Assembly (NCBI RefSeq): GCF_038235435.1
Contig: NZ_CP151275.1
Location: 3,596,001-3,660,000, forward strand
Origin: Niveibacterium sp. SC-1
GTDB lineage: Bacteria; Pseudomonadota; Gammaproteobacteria; Burkholderiales; Rhodocyclaceae
Length of the DNA: 64,000 nt
Direction of reading: 5' to 3'
Of this stretch, positions 46,093 through 56,400 are shown one piece after another. Below the pieces are notes generated by a model that searched no databases, was not told the origin of the DNA, and was given only the letters and a program-made list of their open reading frames with translations. Each line of letters opens with the position of its first letter. Within the stretch, counting starts at the first letter, position 1. The translations under genes and the position numbers were made by a program.

Positions 46093-46887
46093 CTAGGCTG
46101 CCTTCTTCATCTGCTTCTGATACAGGAACTCGAGGATCGCGGCACGCGCGTCCACGAAGGCCGCATCGTGCGCCAGGGCAAGCCGGTTGCGGGGCTTGGG
46201 CAGATTCACGGCGAGGATCTCGCCGATGGTCGCAGCCGGCCCGTTGGTCATCATCACCACGCGATCGGAGAGCAGCACCGCCTCATCCACGTCGTGGGTG
46301 ACCATGACCACGGTGGCGCCGGTCTTGCCCATCACGCCGATCAGTTCGTCCTGCAGGCTTGCCCGGGTCAGCGCATCGAGCGCGCCAAAGGGCTCGTCCA
46401 TCAGGAGGATCTTCGGCTCCATCGCGAAGGCGCGGGCGATGCCCACGCGCTGCTTCATGCCGCCGGAGATCTCGTGCGGATACTTGTGCATCGCGTGGTC
46501 CATGTGAACCATCTCCAGCGCCGCCGCCGTTCGTTTCTTGAGCTTGTCCTTGCCTTCCTTGGTGGCGAAGACGCGCTCCACGGCGAGGAAGACATTTTCG
46601 AAGCAGGTAAGCCAGGGCAGCAGCGAGTGGTTCTGGAACACCACCGCGCGCTCCGGGCCGGGCCCGGCGATCTCGCGGCCGGCGCAGATCAGGCCACCGG
46701 AGGTCGGCAGCGTCAGCCCGGCGATCAGGTTGAGCAGCGTGCTCTTGCCGCAACCCGAGTGCCCGATCAGGGAGACGAACTCCCCTTCGGCGATGTTGAG
46801 GTTGATGCCGGTGAGTGCGGTGAAGGGGCCACTCTTCGTGTCGAAGCTCATGGCCACGTTCTGGATCTGGACGAGAGGTTTGCTCAT
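46093..46887 (-). CDS. nrtC: Nitrate/nitrite ABC transporter ATP-binding protein
   Basis: 264 residues. Walker A IGHSGCGKSTLLN, signature ISGGMKQRVGIARAFAMEP, Walker B ILLMDEPFGALDALTR and the switch histidine VMVTHDVDEA. The sequence is close to NrtD/NasD-type ATPases of the nitrate/taurine/sulfonate group (PGPERAVVFQNHSLLPWLTC). It lacks the fused substrate-binding domain of cyanobacterial NrtC. It powers import with the permease and binding protein genes just upstream. An outer-membrane protein remnant follows in the same frame after the TAG. Confidence 0.9.
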   Translation of the reverse strand: MSKPLVQIQNVAMSFDTKSGPFTALTGINLNIAEGEFVSLIGHSGCGKSTLLNLIAGLTLPTSGGLICAGREIAGPGPERAVVFQNHSLLPWLTCFENVFLAVERVFATKEGKDKLKKRTAAALEMVHMDHAMHKYPHEISGGMKQRVGIARAFAMEPKILLMDEPFGALDALTRASLQDELIGVMGKTGATVVMVTHDVDEAVLLSDRVVMMTNGPAATIGEILAVNLPKPRNRLALAHDAAFVDARAAILEFLYQKQMKKAA

Positions 46888-46906
46888 GACGGTGTTCCTT
46901 TCCCGA

Positions 46907-47857
46907 TCAGGCGTTGCCGTAGGAGAAGCGCTTGGCGAGCAGCAGCAGCGCCTGTTCGAGCAGCAGCCCCACGATGCCGATCACGAAGATCGCGATGACG
47001 ATGTGCTCGACCTTGAGGTTGTTCCACTCGTCCCAGACCCAGAAGCCGATGCCCACGCCACCGGTCAGCATCTCGGCCGCAACGATCACCAGCCAGGCGG
47101 TACCGATCGACAGCCGGATACCGGTCAGCATGTAGGGCAGCACCGCGGGGAAGAGGATCTTGGTCAGCACCTTCCATTCGGAGAGCTTGAGCACGCGCGC
47201 GACGTTCAGGTAGTCCTGCGGCACACGCTGCACGCCGACGGCGGTGTTGATGATCATCGGCCAGATCGAACAGATGAAGATCGTCCAGGTCGCGGCCGGG
47301 TCGGCCTTCTTGAACACCAGCAGGCCGATCGGCAGCCAGGCGAGCGGACTCACCGGGCGCAGCAGGCTGATCAGCGGATCGACCATGTTGTTGAGGAAGT
47401 TGAAGCGGCCGATCGCGAAGCCCAGCGGAATGCCCACCAGCGCGGCAAAGCCGAAGCCGATACCCACCCGCTGCAGCGAGGAAAGAATGTTCCAGCCTAT
47501 GCCCTGGTCATTGGGTCCGTTGCGGTAGAACGGGTCGGAGAAGATCTCGACGGCCGCATGGAAGGTCGGCAGCGGGCCGGGAAAGCCCTGCGTCTTGGCG
47601 GCCACCAGCGCCCACACCACGAGCAGCATCGCGAGGCCCAGCACCGGCGGCAGCACACGCCGGATGAGCGGGTTCAGGGTGTAGGAAAGCGGCCGGTGCG
47701 GCTGTGCGGCCGGCGGGCGCCGTTCGACCGCGGGCGGCTCGGTGGCAACCTGATCGAACCCGTGCGCAGCGGTTGCGGCAGCAGGCCTGGCGGTATTGGC
47801 GTCATGGGCACCGCTGCCGGCATCGAGGGCATTGGAAGTCAGCACGAACGTGGACAT
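46907..47857 (-). CDS. nrtB: Nitrate ABC transporter permease
   Basis: 316 residues. A polar, alanine/proline-rich N-terminal extension of about 60 residues precedes the first of about six membrane helices. The EAA loop of binding-protein-dependent permeases is seen near KILFPAVLPYMLTGIRLSIG. IKxNTxxG-like IGWNILSSLQRVGIGF and QDYLNVARVLKLSEW match the NrtB/TauC group. Part of nrtABC, 19 bases before the ATPase gene. Confidence 0.92.
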   Translation of the reverse strand: MSTFVLTSNALDAGSGAHDANTARPAAATAAHGFDQVATEPPAVERRPPAAQPHRPLSYTLNPLIRRVLPPVLGLAMLLVVWALVAAKTQGFPGPLPTFHAAVEIFSDPFYRNGPNDQGIGWNILSSLQRVGIGFGFAALVGIPLGFAIGRFNFLNNMVDPLISLLRPVSPLAWLPIGLLVFKKADPAATWTIFICSIWPMIINTAVGVQRVPQDYLNVARVLKLSEWKVLTKILFPAVLPYMLTGIRLSIGTAWLVIVAAEMLTGGVGIGFWVWDEWNNLKVEHIVIAIFVIGIVGLLLEQALLLLAKRFSYGNA

Positions 47858-47970
47858 GGAAGTCCTCCTGGAGCAGATCGTCTCTGTGGGGGCTGGCAGG
47901 CTCGTGACCCGACAGCGCGCTGTCTTTGGTGTCGTAGGGGGCGGGCTGGTGCGCCCGCCCCTGCTTTGGT

Positions 47971-49230
47971 CTAGGCGCGGATCGCGAAGGAACCGGCGTA
48001 CTTCTTGGGATCCTTGCCGTCCCAGACCACGCCATCGATCAACTTCGACGTGCGCATGTCGCTCTTGGGCAGGCTGACCTTGGCGGCCGTAGCGGCCTGC
48101 TGATAGACATCGACGCGGTTGATCGCCTTGGCCATGGCCAGGTAGTCGACGTCCTGCTTGAGGAGATTCCAGCGGCGGTGCTGGGTGAGGAACCACATGC
48201 CGTCCGAGACGTAGGGGAAATTCACCGCCCCGTCGTTGAAGAATTTCATGTGGTTCTTGTCGTCCCAGGTCTTGCCCAGGCCGTTCTGGTAGCGGCCCAT
48301 CATGCGTTCGAGGATCACGTCCATATCGGTGTTGACATAGGACTTCTGCGCGATGGTCTCGGCCGTCTTGCGGCGGTTGACCAGCGAAGCGTCGATCCAG
48401 CGGCCGGCCTCCAGGATCGCGGCGGTCATGGCGCGCGCGGTGTTCGGGTTCTTCTGCACGAACTCTGCGGTGGTGCCCAGTACCTTTTCGGGGTGATCGG
48501 TCCAGATGTCCTGGGTCGTGACGGCGGTAAAGCCAATGCCGTCCATGATCGCGCGGTTGTTCCAGGGCTCGCCCACGCAGAAGCCGTCCATGTTGCCCAC
48601 GCGCATGTTGGCGACCATCTGCGGCGGCGGAACGGTGATGACTTTCACATCCTTCATCGGGTCGATGCCGTTGGCCGCCAGCCAGTAGTAGAGCCACATC
48701 GCATGCGTGCCGGTCGGGAAGGTCTGGGCGAAGGTGTATTCGCCCGGCTTGGCCGCCACGGCCTTCCTGAGGCCGGCGCCGTCGGTGACGCCCATGTCCT
48801 TGAACTTGTTGGCGAGCGTGATCGCCTGGCCGTTGTTGTTGAGCGTGGCCAGCACCGCCATGTCCTTCTTGGGACCGCCGATGCCCAGATGCACGCCGTA
48901 CACCAGGCCGTAGAGCACGTGGGCCGCGTCCAGTTCGCCATTGACCAGCTTGTCGCGCACCGCGGCCCAGGAGGCTTCCTTGGAGGCGATGATCTTGATG
49001 CCGTACTTCTCGTCGAACTTCTGCACGGCGGCCATCACCACGGAGGCGCAGTCGGTCAGCGGGATGAAGCCGATGCGCACTTCCTTCTTTTCCGGCGCGT
49101 CGGAACCTGCGGCCCAGGCGCCGCCCATGGGAACGAGGCTGCTCACGGCCGCCGCTCCACCGAAGGCGATGCTTTGACGCAGGAAGCTCCGGCGAGCGGG
49201 CTCTTCGGCTTGGGACTTGGGATCGAACAT
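47971..49230 (-). CDS. nrtA: Nitrate ABC transporter substrate-binding protein
   Basis: 419 residues. A twin-arginine signal (ARRSFLRQSIAFGG, cleavage after GGAWA) is present. The mature part is the NrtA/CmpA binding-protein fold: VRIGFIPLTDCASVVMAA, AHVLYGLVYGVHLGIGGPKK, TLNNNGQAITLANKF, VPPPQMVANMRVGNMDGFCV and GEPWNNRAI. It captures nitrate, nitrite or possibly a related anion in the periplasm. Expression probably depends on the sigma-54 promoter and antitermination leader mapped at 49280-49425. The nearest homologue NasS (a cytosolic nitrate sensor) lacks a signal peptide, so this gene is NrtA, not NasS. Confidence 0.92.
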   Translation of the reverse strand: MFDPKSQAEEPARRSFLRQSIAFGGAAAVSSLVPMGGAWAAGSDAPEKKEVRIGFIPLTDCASVVMAAVQKFDEKYGIKIIASKEASWAAVRDKLVNGELDAAHVLYGLVYGVHLGIGGPKKDMAVLATLNNNGQAITLANKFKDMGVTDGAGLRKAVAAKPGEYTFAQTFPTGTHAMWLYYWLAANGIDPMKDVKVITVPPPQMVANMRVGNMDGFCVGEPWNNRAIMDGIGFTAVTTQDIWTDHPEKVLGTTAEFVQKNPNTARAMTAAILEAGRWIDASLVNRRKTAETIAQKSYVNTDMDVILERMMGRYQNGLGKTWDDKNHMKFFNDGAVNFPYVSDGMWFLTQHRRWNLLKQDVDYLAMAKAINRVDVYQQAATAAKVSLPKSDMRTSKLIDGVVWDGKDPKKYAGSFAIRA

Positions 49231-49279
49231 TCGTGTCTCCGCATTGGGATGGTGGCAATCAGGAAAAGAAAAACAAAAA

Positions 49280-49322
49280 GGCGTCCGGCCACCCGAGCAG
49301 CAAGCACGAGGGGCAGGACGCC
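49280..49322 (-). terminator. Leader terminator (attenuator) upstream of nrtA
   Basis: Minus-strand stem GGCGTCC (49322-49316)/GGACGCC (49286-49280), with inner GCC/GGC pairing, then TTTTTGTTTTTC. It is within the transcript before nrtA and would stop it unless relieved. Its 5' arm overlaps the second hexaloop hairpin (49316-49329). Confidence 0.75.
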
Positions 49323-49329
49323 GTTGTCC
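49316..49329 (-). promoter_or_regulatory. ANTAR-target hairpin P2 (hexaloop) in nrtA leader
   Basis: GGAC-AACGGC-GTCC: a four-pair stem with a six-base loop having A at position 1 and G at position 4, the signature of ANTAR-protein binding sites. It uses the bases that form the terminator's 5' arm, so the two structures exclude each other. Confidence 0.65.
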
Positions 49330-49376
49330 GTTGCGCGACGCGTCTCCAGCTGTTTGCCGAGCCCCGTCGCTGTCGC

Positions 49377-49390
49377 CGCCACCTTTGGCG
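49377..49390 (-). promoter_or_regulatory. ANTAR-target hairpin P1 (hexaloop) in nrtA leader
   Basis: CGCC-AAAGGT-GGCG: four perfect pairs, six-base loop with A1 and G4. It would lie about 10 bases from the transcript start predicted from the sigma-54 promoter. The 47 bases between P1 and P2 are longer than in textbook examples. Confidence 0.55.
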
Positions 49391-49409
49391 CCGACCACGC
49401 AGGGCGTAT

Positions 49410-49425
49410 GGCAAGCGGTGTGCCA
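49410..49425 (-). promoter_or_regulatory. Sigma-54 promoter of nrtABC
   Basis: TGGCACACCGCTTGCC on the minus strand matches TGGCACGN4TTGCW with the invariant GG and GC correctly spaced. The start point would be near 49400, giving a leader of about 170 bases. Confidence 0.7.
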
Positions 49426-49512
49426 CAGAGCGCATCTATTTGATTTTTTGGACCTTTCCTGGTGGCTGAGTTTTCCACCCGCGCGTCTCTACGTAGGAAA
49501 CCCGGAAACACA

Positions 49513-49527
49513 GCACTGCTGCAGTGC
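49513..49527. promoter_or_regulatory. NtrC-like enhancer site
   Basis: GCACTGCTGCAGTGC is a palindromic GCAC-N7-GTGC, the spacing of NtrC sites, centred about 120 bases upstream of the predicted start. A separate palindrome GGTGCATGCACC at 49537-49548 is in the opposite half-site order. Confidence 0.5.
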
Positions 49528-49576
49528 GAAAAGATGGGTGCATGCACCGAAAGGCGAGCGCCCCGAATCGGGGCGA

Positions 49577-49617
49577 CAAAAAACCAAACGGCCCCGCCTT
49601 TGTGCAAGACGGGGCCG
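49577..49617 (-). terminator. Terminator of nasT
   Basis: Minus-strand CGGCCCCG/CGGGGCCG stem with a 13-base loop followed by TTTGGTTTTTT. 32 bases after the nasT stop. It separates nasT from the nrt transcript. Confidence 0.85.
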
Positions 49618-49648
49618 CCGGGGAATGCCTGTGGAATAAGGGCGCGAT

Positions 49649-50227
49649 TCAGCCCATCAAGAGCTTGGCCGAATCGAGGACGTCCTGCGCCACTTCGCCG
49701 ATGCGTCGGCCGCGCTCCATCGCGAGCTTGCGCAGGGCGTGGTACGCCGCATCCTCCGAGAGCCCACGCGCCTGCATCAGCACGCCCTTGGCCTTGTCCA
49801 CGGCGATCCGCTCGGTGAGCCGGCGTTCCGCGTCATCGCGCTCGCGGCGCAATTCCCGATAGGCCTCGAAGCGCGCCACAGCGACCTTCATGATCGGTTC
49901 GATGCGCGCCGACGCCAGGCCGTCGACCACATAGGCCGCGACCCCCGCCTTCATCGCGCGGCGGATGACATCCTCATCGCCCTGGTCGGCAAACATCACC
50001 ACCGGCCGCGGGAAATCCCGATCCAGCGTGGCCAGGTGTTCGAGGGTGTCGCGGCTGGGCGCGTCGGTATTGATGAGGACGAGGTCGGGTTGCAGCTCAG
50101 TCACGCGGTCGGCCAGGTCACTGGCGTCGGCGAGTACGGCCGCCACCATGTGTCCGGCATCAGCCACGCCCTGGCACAGATCCAGGGCGCGCTCTCGGGA
50201 TTCATCAACGATCAGGACGCGAAGCAT
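49649..50227 (-). CDS. nasT: ANTAR-domain antiterminator NasT
   Basis: 192 residues from MLRVLIVDESRERALD; an ATG three codons earlier is possible. Receiver-like domain at 1-120, in which the usual phosphoacceptor region reads LVLINTDAP. This suggests control by a partner protein instead of phosphorylation. The ANTAR RNA-binding domain follows (RIAVDKAKGVLMQARGLSED and AAYHALRKLAMERGRRIGEV). NasT prevents termination in nitrate-assimilation leaders and is held by the sensor NasS when nitrate is absent. No nasS is adjacent; it must lie elsewhere. The nrtA leader next door has matching hairpins. Confidence 0.9.
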   Translation of the reverse strand: MLRVLIVDESRERALDLCQGVADAGHMVAAVLADASDLADRVTELQPDLVLINTDAPSRDTLEHLATLDRDFPRPVVMFADQGDEDVIRRAMKAGVAAYVVDGLASARIEPIMKVAVARFEAYRELRRERDDAERRLTERIAVDKAKGVLMQARGLSEDAAYHALRKLAMERGRRIGEVAQDVLDSAKLLMG

Positions 50228-50377
50228 TCGATGCATGAGAAGTTCAAGACGAAAACCGCATAAGCAACATACGTTCCCGTGAATGAAAACACAGAACTGC
50301 CGCGGCGCGTAACAAGCTTTGACACCCCATCGGCAAGACCTGTACCGGTGGACAATGTGCGCTCGCCGGGGCGCGGG

Positions 50378-50407
50378 CACAGTGAAGGCCAACATCACAT
50401 CACTGTG
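50378..50407 (+). promoter_or_regulatory. Hairpin in the 5' leader of the giant adhesin gene
   Basis: CACAGTG and CACTGTG pair over a 16-base loop that ends just before the ribosome binding site (AGGAA, 50411-50415). It could affect translation start or mRNA life. The rest of the 193-base gap has a TTGACA at 50319-50324 without a good -10. Confidence 0.35.
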
Positions 50408-50420
50408 TCAGGAACAAAGC

Positions 50421-53400
50421 ATGTCGATCACCAGCGTCCGTACCGAAGGCTCCGTGGCCCGCCTCGAAGGCAAGGCCTGGGTCCGCAATCCGGATGGCAG
50501 CCTGCGTGAGCTGCACCTGGGTGACACCGTCGCCGCCGGCCAGGTCGTCGTGACCGCGGACCATGCCACGGTCGAACTGCGTGGCGCCAACGGCGACATC
50601 GTCGCGATCGACGGCGGCCGCGAAGTGCTCGCCAACGAAGACCTCCTGAGCCAGCGGGTTGCTGCCCCGGACGAAGCCGCGGTGGCGCCGGCGAGCAATG
50701 ACGACGTGACCCGCGTACTCCAGGCACTGGAGTCTGGCGCCGACCCCTTCGCCGAACTCGACCCCACCGCCGCCGGTAACACCGCGGGTGGCGCGAACGA
50801 CGGCTCCAGCTTCGTGCGCCTGATGCGCATCAGCGAGGAGATCCCCGCCGACGCCATCGAGCGCGCAACCGTCGGTCGCCAGGAAGTTCTCTTCGACGAC
50901 CCGGCCTCGGGCAACAACCAGGCCGCTGCCGACAACACCACGCCGAGCACGCCCAACCGCGCGCCGAGCGCCGACCCGTTCAACGCCAGCACCGACGAAG
51001 ACAAGCCGATCAACATTCCGCTGACCGGGCACGTGACCGATGCCGATGGCGACACGCTCAGCATCGTGGGCACGCCGACGGCCGGCCACGGCACCGTCAC
51101 GGTCAACCCGGACGGCAGTCTCAACTACACCCCTGACGCCAACTTCAACGGCAGCGACACCGTGACCTACACGGTGAGCGACGGCAAGGGCGGCACCACC
51201 ACGGGCACGATCAACGTGACCGTGGGCCCGGTCAACGACGCACCCACCGCCGGCAACCTGAACCTCGCCACCAGCGAAGACACGCCGCTCACCGGCCGCG
51301 TCACGGGCAGCGACGTCGATGGCGACACGCTCAGCTACACCAAGGGCAGCGATCCCGGACACGGCACCGTGGTCGTGAATGCCGACGGCACCTTCACCTA
51401 CACCCCGGCCGCCAATTACAACGGTAGCGACTCCTTCACCGTCACGGTCTCGGATGGCCAGGGCGGCAGCACCACCTCCACCGTGAGCATCGGCGTCACG
51501 CCGGTGAACGACGCACCCTCGGCGCCCGACCTCACGCTCACCACCAAGGAAGACACGCCACTCACCGGCAGCGTCGCAGGCAGCGACGTCGACGGCGACA
51601 CGCTGAGCTACACCAAGGGCTCCGACCCGGCGCACGGCACCGTGGTCGTGAATGCGGACGGTACTTTCACCTACACCCCCGCCGGCGACTACAACGGCAA
51701 CGACGCCTTCGCCGTCACGGTTTCCGACGGCAAGGGCGGTGTCACGACGTCCACGGTGAATGTGGGCGTTGCACCGGTGAATGACGCACCGACGACCACC
51801 GACGTCGCACTCACCACGGCTGAGGACACGCCGGTGAGCGGCACCGTGGTCGCCCACGATGTCGATGGCGACGCCCTCACCTACGCAGTCGGCACCGGCC
51901 CTGCGCACGGCGCGGTCACGCTCAATGCGGACGGCACATTCACCTACACGCCTGCCACCGACTACAACGGCAACGACGCGTTCACCGTCACGGTGTCGGA
52001 TGGCAAGGGTGGCACTACAACCTCGACGGTCAGCATCGGCGTCACGCCCGAGAACGACGCGCCGACGAGCACCAACGTCGCCCTCACCTCCAACGAAGAC
52101 ACGCCGGTCACTGGCGCTGTGGTTGGTAACGATGTGGATGGCGATGTCTTGAGCTACGCTGTCGGCACAGGCCCTGCGCACGGCAGCGTGACGCTCAACG
52201 CAGACGGCACCTTCACCTACACGCCGACTGCTGACTACAACGGCAACGACACCTTTACCGTCACCATCTCGGACGGCAAGGGAGGCTCCACCACCTCGAC
52301 CGTGAGCATCGGCGTCACGCCAGTCAATGACGCGCCGACCGCAGCCGACGTCACGCTCACCACCCAGGAAGACACGCCGATTGCCGGCGCGATTGCGGGC
52401 AGCGATGTCGACGGCGATACGCTGAGCTATGCCGTCGGCACCGCGCCGACGCATGGCGCGGTCGCACTGAATGCCGACGGCACCTTCACCTATACGCCGG
52501 CGGCGAACTACAACGGTGCGGACAGCTTCACCGTCACGGTTTCGGACGGCAATGGCGGCACCACCACCGCTACCGTGAGCGTCGGCGTCACGCCGGTGAA
52601 CAACGCGCCGACTACGGCAGATGTCGCGCTGACCACCCAGGAAGACACCTCCGTCTCAGGCGCCGTCACCGGCAGCGACGTGGATGGCGACACGCTCAGC
52701 TACGCGGTCGGCACCGGTCCGGCGCACGGCAGCGTCGCGCTCAACGCCGATGGCACTTTCACCTATACCCCCTCGGCCAACTACAACGGCGGCGATTCCT
52801 TTACCGTCACGGTTTCCGACGGCAACAGCGGCACCGCCACCTCAACCGTCACCATAGGCGTCACGCCGCTCAATGACGCCCCCACGACCAGCAACGTCGC
52901 GTTCACTACGAACGAGGACACGCCTGTCAGTGGCGCCGTCACCGGCACGGATCTCGATGGCGATAGCCTGAGCTACGCCAAGGGCAGCGATCCCTCGCAT
53001 GGCACGGTGCAGGTGAATGCAGACGGCACCTTCACCTATACGCCGTCCGCCAACTACAACGGCGGCGACAGCTTCACCGTCACCGTGTCGGACGGCCATG
53101 GAGGCACCACGACGTCGACGGTCACGATCGGCGTCACGCCGGTCAATGACGCGCCCACCGCCTCGAACGTCACCCTGACGACTGCCGAGGACACACCCGT
53201 CTCGGGCGCCGTGGTCGGCAACGATACCGACGGCGACAGCCTCGGCTATACGCTGGGCACTACGCCGGCCCACGGCACCGTCGTGCTCAACACCGACGGT
53301 ACCTTCACCTACACGCCCGCGGCCAACTACAACGGCGGCGACAGCTTCACGGTCACCGTTTCCGACGGCGACGGCGGCACCACGACCGCCACGGTCAGCA

Positions 53401-56400
53401 TCGGCGTCACGCCTGAAAACGACGCACCCACGACTTCGCCGGTCAAGCTCACTACCAACGAGGACACGCCGGTCAGCGGCTCTGTCACGGGCACCGACAT
53501 CGACGGCGATTCGCTCAGCTATGCCAAGGGCTCGGATCCGGCGCACGGCACGGTCGTCGTCAACGCCGACGGCACCTTCACCTACACGCCCAGCGCGGAC
53601 TACCACGGCAGCGACGCCTTCACCGTCACGGTGTCGGACGGCAACGGCGGCACCGCCACCTCGACGGTGAGCGTCACGGTCATGCCGGTGAACGACGCGC
53701 CGGTTGCGCCGGACCAGACGCTCACGACGACGGAAGACACGCCCGTCACCGGCGCGATCGCAAGCACGGACGTGGACGGCGATACGCTCGCCTACACCCT
53801 GGGCACGGCACCCACGCACGGTACCGTCACCCTCAACGCCGACGGCACATTCACGTACACACCGGCCGCCAACTACAACGGCAACGACAGCTTCACGGTC
53901 ACTGTGTCCGACGGCAACGGCGGCACCACGACCTCCACGGTCGCGATCGGCGTCACGCCAGAGAATGACACGCCCACGACCACCAACGTCGCACTCACCA
54001 CGGCCGAGGACACGCCGGTGAACGGCGCTGTGGTCGGCAACGACGTGGATGGCGATGCCCTCACCTATGCGGTCGGCACGGGTCCGGCTCACGGCGCGGT
54101 CACCCTCAACGCCGACGGCACGTTCACCTACACTCCGGCCGCCGACTACAACGGCAACGACACTTTCACCGTCACCATCTCCGACGGCGAGGGCGGCTCC
54201 ACGACCTCGACGGTGAACATCGGCGTCACGCCGGAGAACGACGCACCAAGCACCTCGAACCTGGCGCTCAAGACGAACGAGGACACGCCGGTCAGCGGCA
54301 CGGTCACCGGCGCCGATATCGACGGCGACAGCCTGAGCTTCGCCAAGGGCAGCGATCCTTCGCACGGCACGGTGGTGGTCAATGCCGATGGCACGTTCAC
54401 CTACACCCCGACCGCCAACTACAACGGTTCGGACAGCTTCACCGTGACCGTCTCGGACGATCATGGCGGCACCGCCACCTCGACCGTAACCATCGGCGTC
54501 ACGCCGGTGAATGACGCGCCGACCACGGCCAACGTCGCGCTCACCACCCTGGAAGACACGCCGATCAGCGGCGCGGTCGCCGGCAGCGACATCGATGGCG
54601 ACAGCCTCGCTTACGCGCTGGGCACGACGCCCGCACACGGCACCGTCACGCTCAATGCCGACGGCACCTTCACCTACACCCCGTCTGCCAACTACAACGG
54701 CAACGACAGCTTCTCGGTCACCGTTTCCGACGGCAACGGTGGCACCGCGACCTCGACGGTCACCATCGGCGTCACCCCGGTCAACGACGCGCCGACCACG
54801 AGCAACGTCGCGCTCACCACGCTGGAAGACACGCCGGTCAATGGCAGTGTCAGCGGCAACGATGCCGACGGCGACACCCTGACCTATGCCAAGGGCACCG
54901 ATCCCTCGCATGGCACGGTGGTGATCAATGCCGACGGCACTTTCACCTATACCCCATCGGCCAACTACAACGGCAACGACAGCTTCACGGTCACCCTTTC
55001 CGACGGCAACGGTGGCACCGCGACCTCGACGGTCACCATCGGCGTCACCCCGGTCAACGACGCGCCGACCACGAGCAACGTCGCGCTCACCACGCTGGAA
55101 GACACGCCGGTCAATGGCAGTGTCAGCGGCAACGATGCCGACGGCGACACCCTGACCTATGCCAAGGGCACCGATCCCTCGCATGGCACGGTGGTGATCA
55201 ATGCCGACGGCACTTTCACCTATACCCCATCGGCCAACTACAACGGCAACGACAGCTTCACCGTTACGGTTTCCGACGGTCATGGCGGCACCGCCACCTC
55301 GACCGTGAGCGTGGGCGTCACGCCGGTGAACGATGCACCGGTGGCCGTCGCCCCATCGGCAACCGGTGCCGAAGACAACGCGATCGCGGTGAGCCTGTCC
55401 GGCACCGACATCGACGGCACGGTCACCAGCGTCACGGTCACCGGCCTGCCCGCGCACGGCACGCTCTACTACGCGGACGGCACCACGCCGGTGGCCGCCA
55501 ACACGGCGCTCACGCCGAGCGAGGCGGCCAACCTGGTCTTCCGCCCGGACGCCAACTGGAACGGCAACACCGCCGTGCAGTTCACCGTCACCGACGACGG
55601 CGCGCTCACCTCCTCCGTCGCGAGCACCTCGATCACGGTCACGCCGGTCAATGACGCACCGACCGCGCCCGACCTTTCGCTCAGCACGCCCGAGGACACG
55701 CCGCTCAACGGCACGCTGGTCGGCGCCGATGTGGATGGCGACGGCCTCACCTACGCCAAGGCCTCCGATCCCACGCACGGTGCGGTGGTCGTCAATGCCG
55801 ATGGCACCTTCACTTATGCGCCTTCGGCCAACTACAACGGCAACGACAGCTTCACCATCACCGTGTCGGACGGTCATGGCGGCACGACCACCTCGACCGT
55901 GAGCGTGGGCGTCACGCCGGTGAACGACGCGCCGGTCACCGTGGTGACCGCTGCTTCGGGCGACGAAGACACCCCGATCGCGGTGCATCTGTCGGGCACC
56001 GACATCGACGGCACGGTTACCAGCGTCACCGTCACCGGCCTGCCGGCGCACGGCACGCTCTACTACGCCGACGGCACAACACCGGTCGCCGCCAACGCCG
56101 CGCTCACGCCGGCTGAAGCGGGCAACCTGGTGTTCCGTCCCGATGCGGACTGGAACGGCAGCACCTCGGTGCAATTCACCGTCACTGACAACCAAGGCCT
56201 GAGCTCCACCGTGGCCACCACGCCGATCACCGTTGCGCCGGTGGTCGATCCGGTGATCTCGATCGGCAATGCCAGCGCCAATGAAGCTGCGGGCACGATC
56301 ACCTTCACGGTGACCCTGGACCAGGCGACCACCAGCACGGTGTCGGTGAACTGGGGTTCGGCCGATGGCAGCGCGCATGCGCCCTCCGACTACACGGCAG

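Noticed and set aside
49537..49548. GGTGCATGCACC palindrome as a further NtrC site
   Set aside because: Half-sites are in the reverse order (GTGC then GCAC) and adjacent, unlike the GCAC-N7-GTGC arrangement.
50319..50356. TTGACA upstream of the adhesin as a sigma-70 promoter
   Set aside because: No acceptable -10 hexamer at 16-18 bases; the closest (GACAAT) is 26 bases away.
50956..56242. Regularly spaced repeats that at first glance resemble an array such as CRISPR
   Set aside because: The period is 273 bases, in frame, and encodes Ig/cadherin-like domains; there are no short palindromic repeats with unique spacers and no cas genes.
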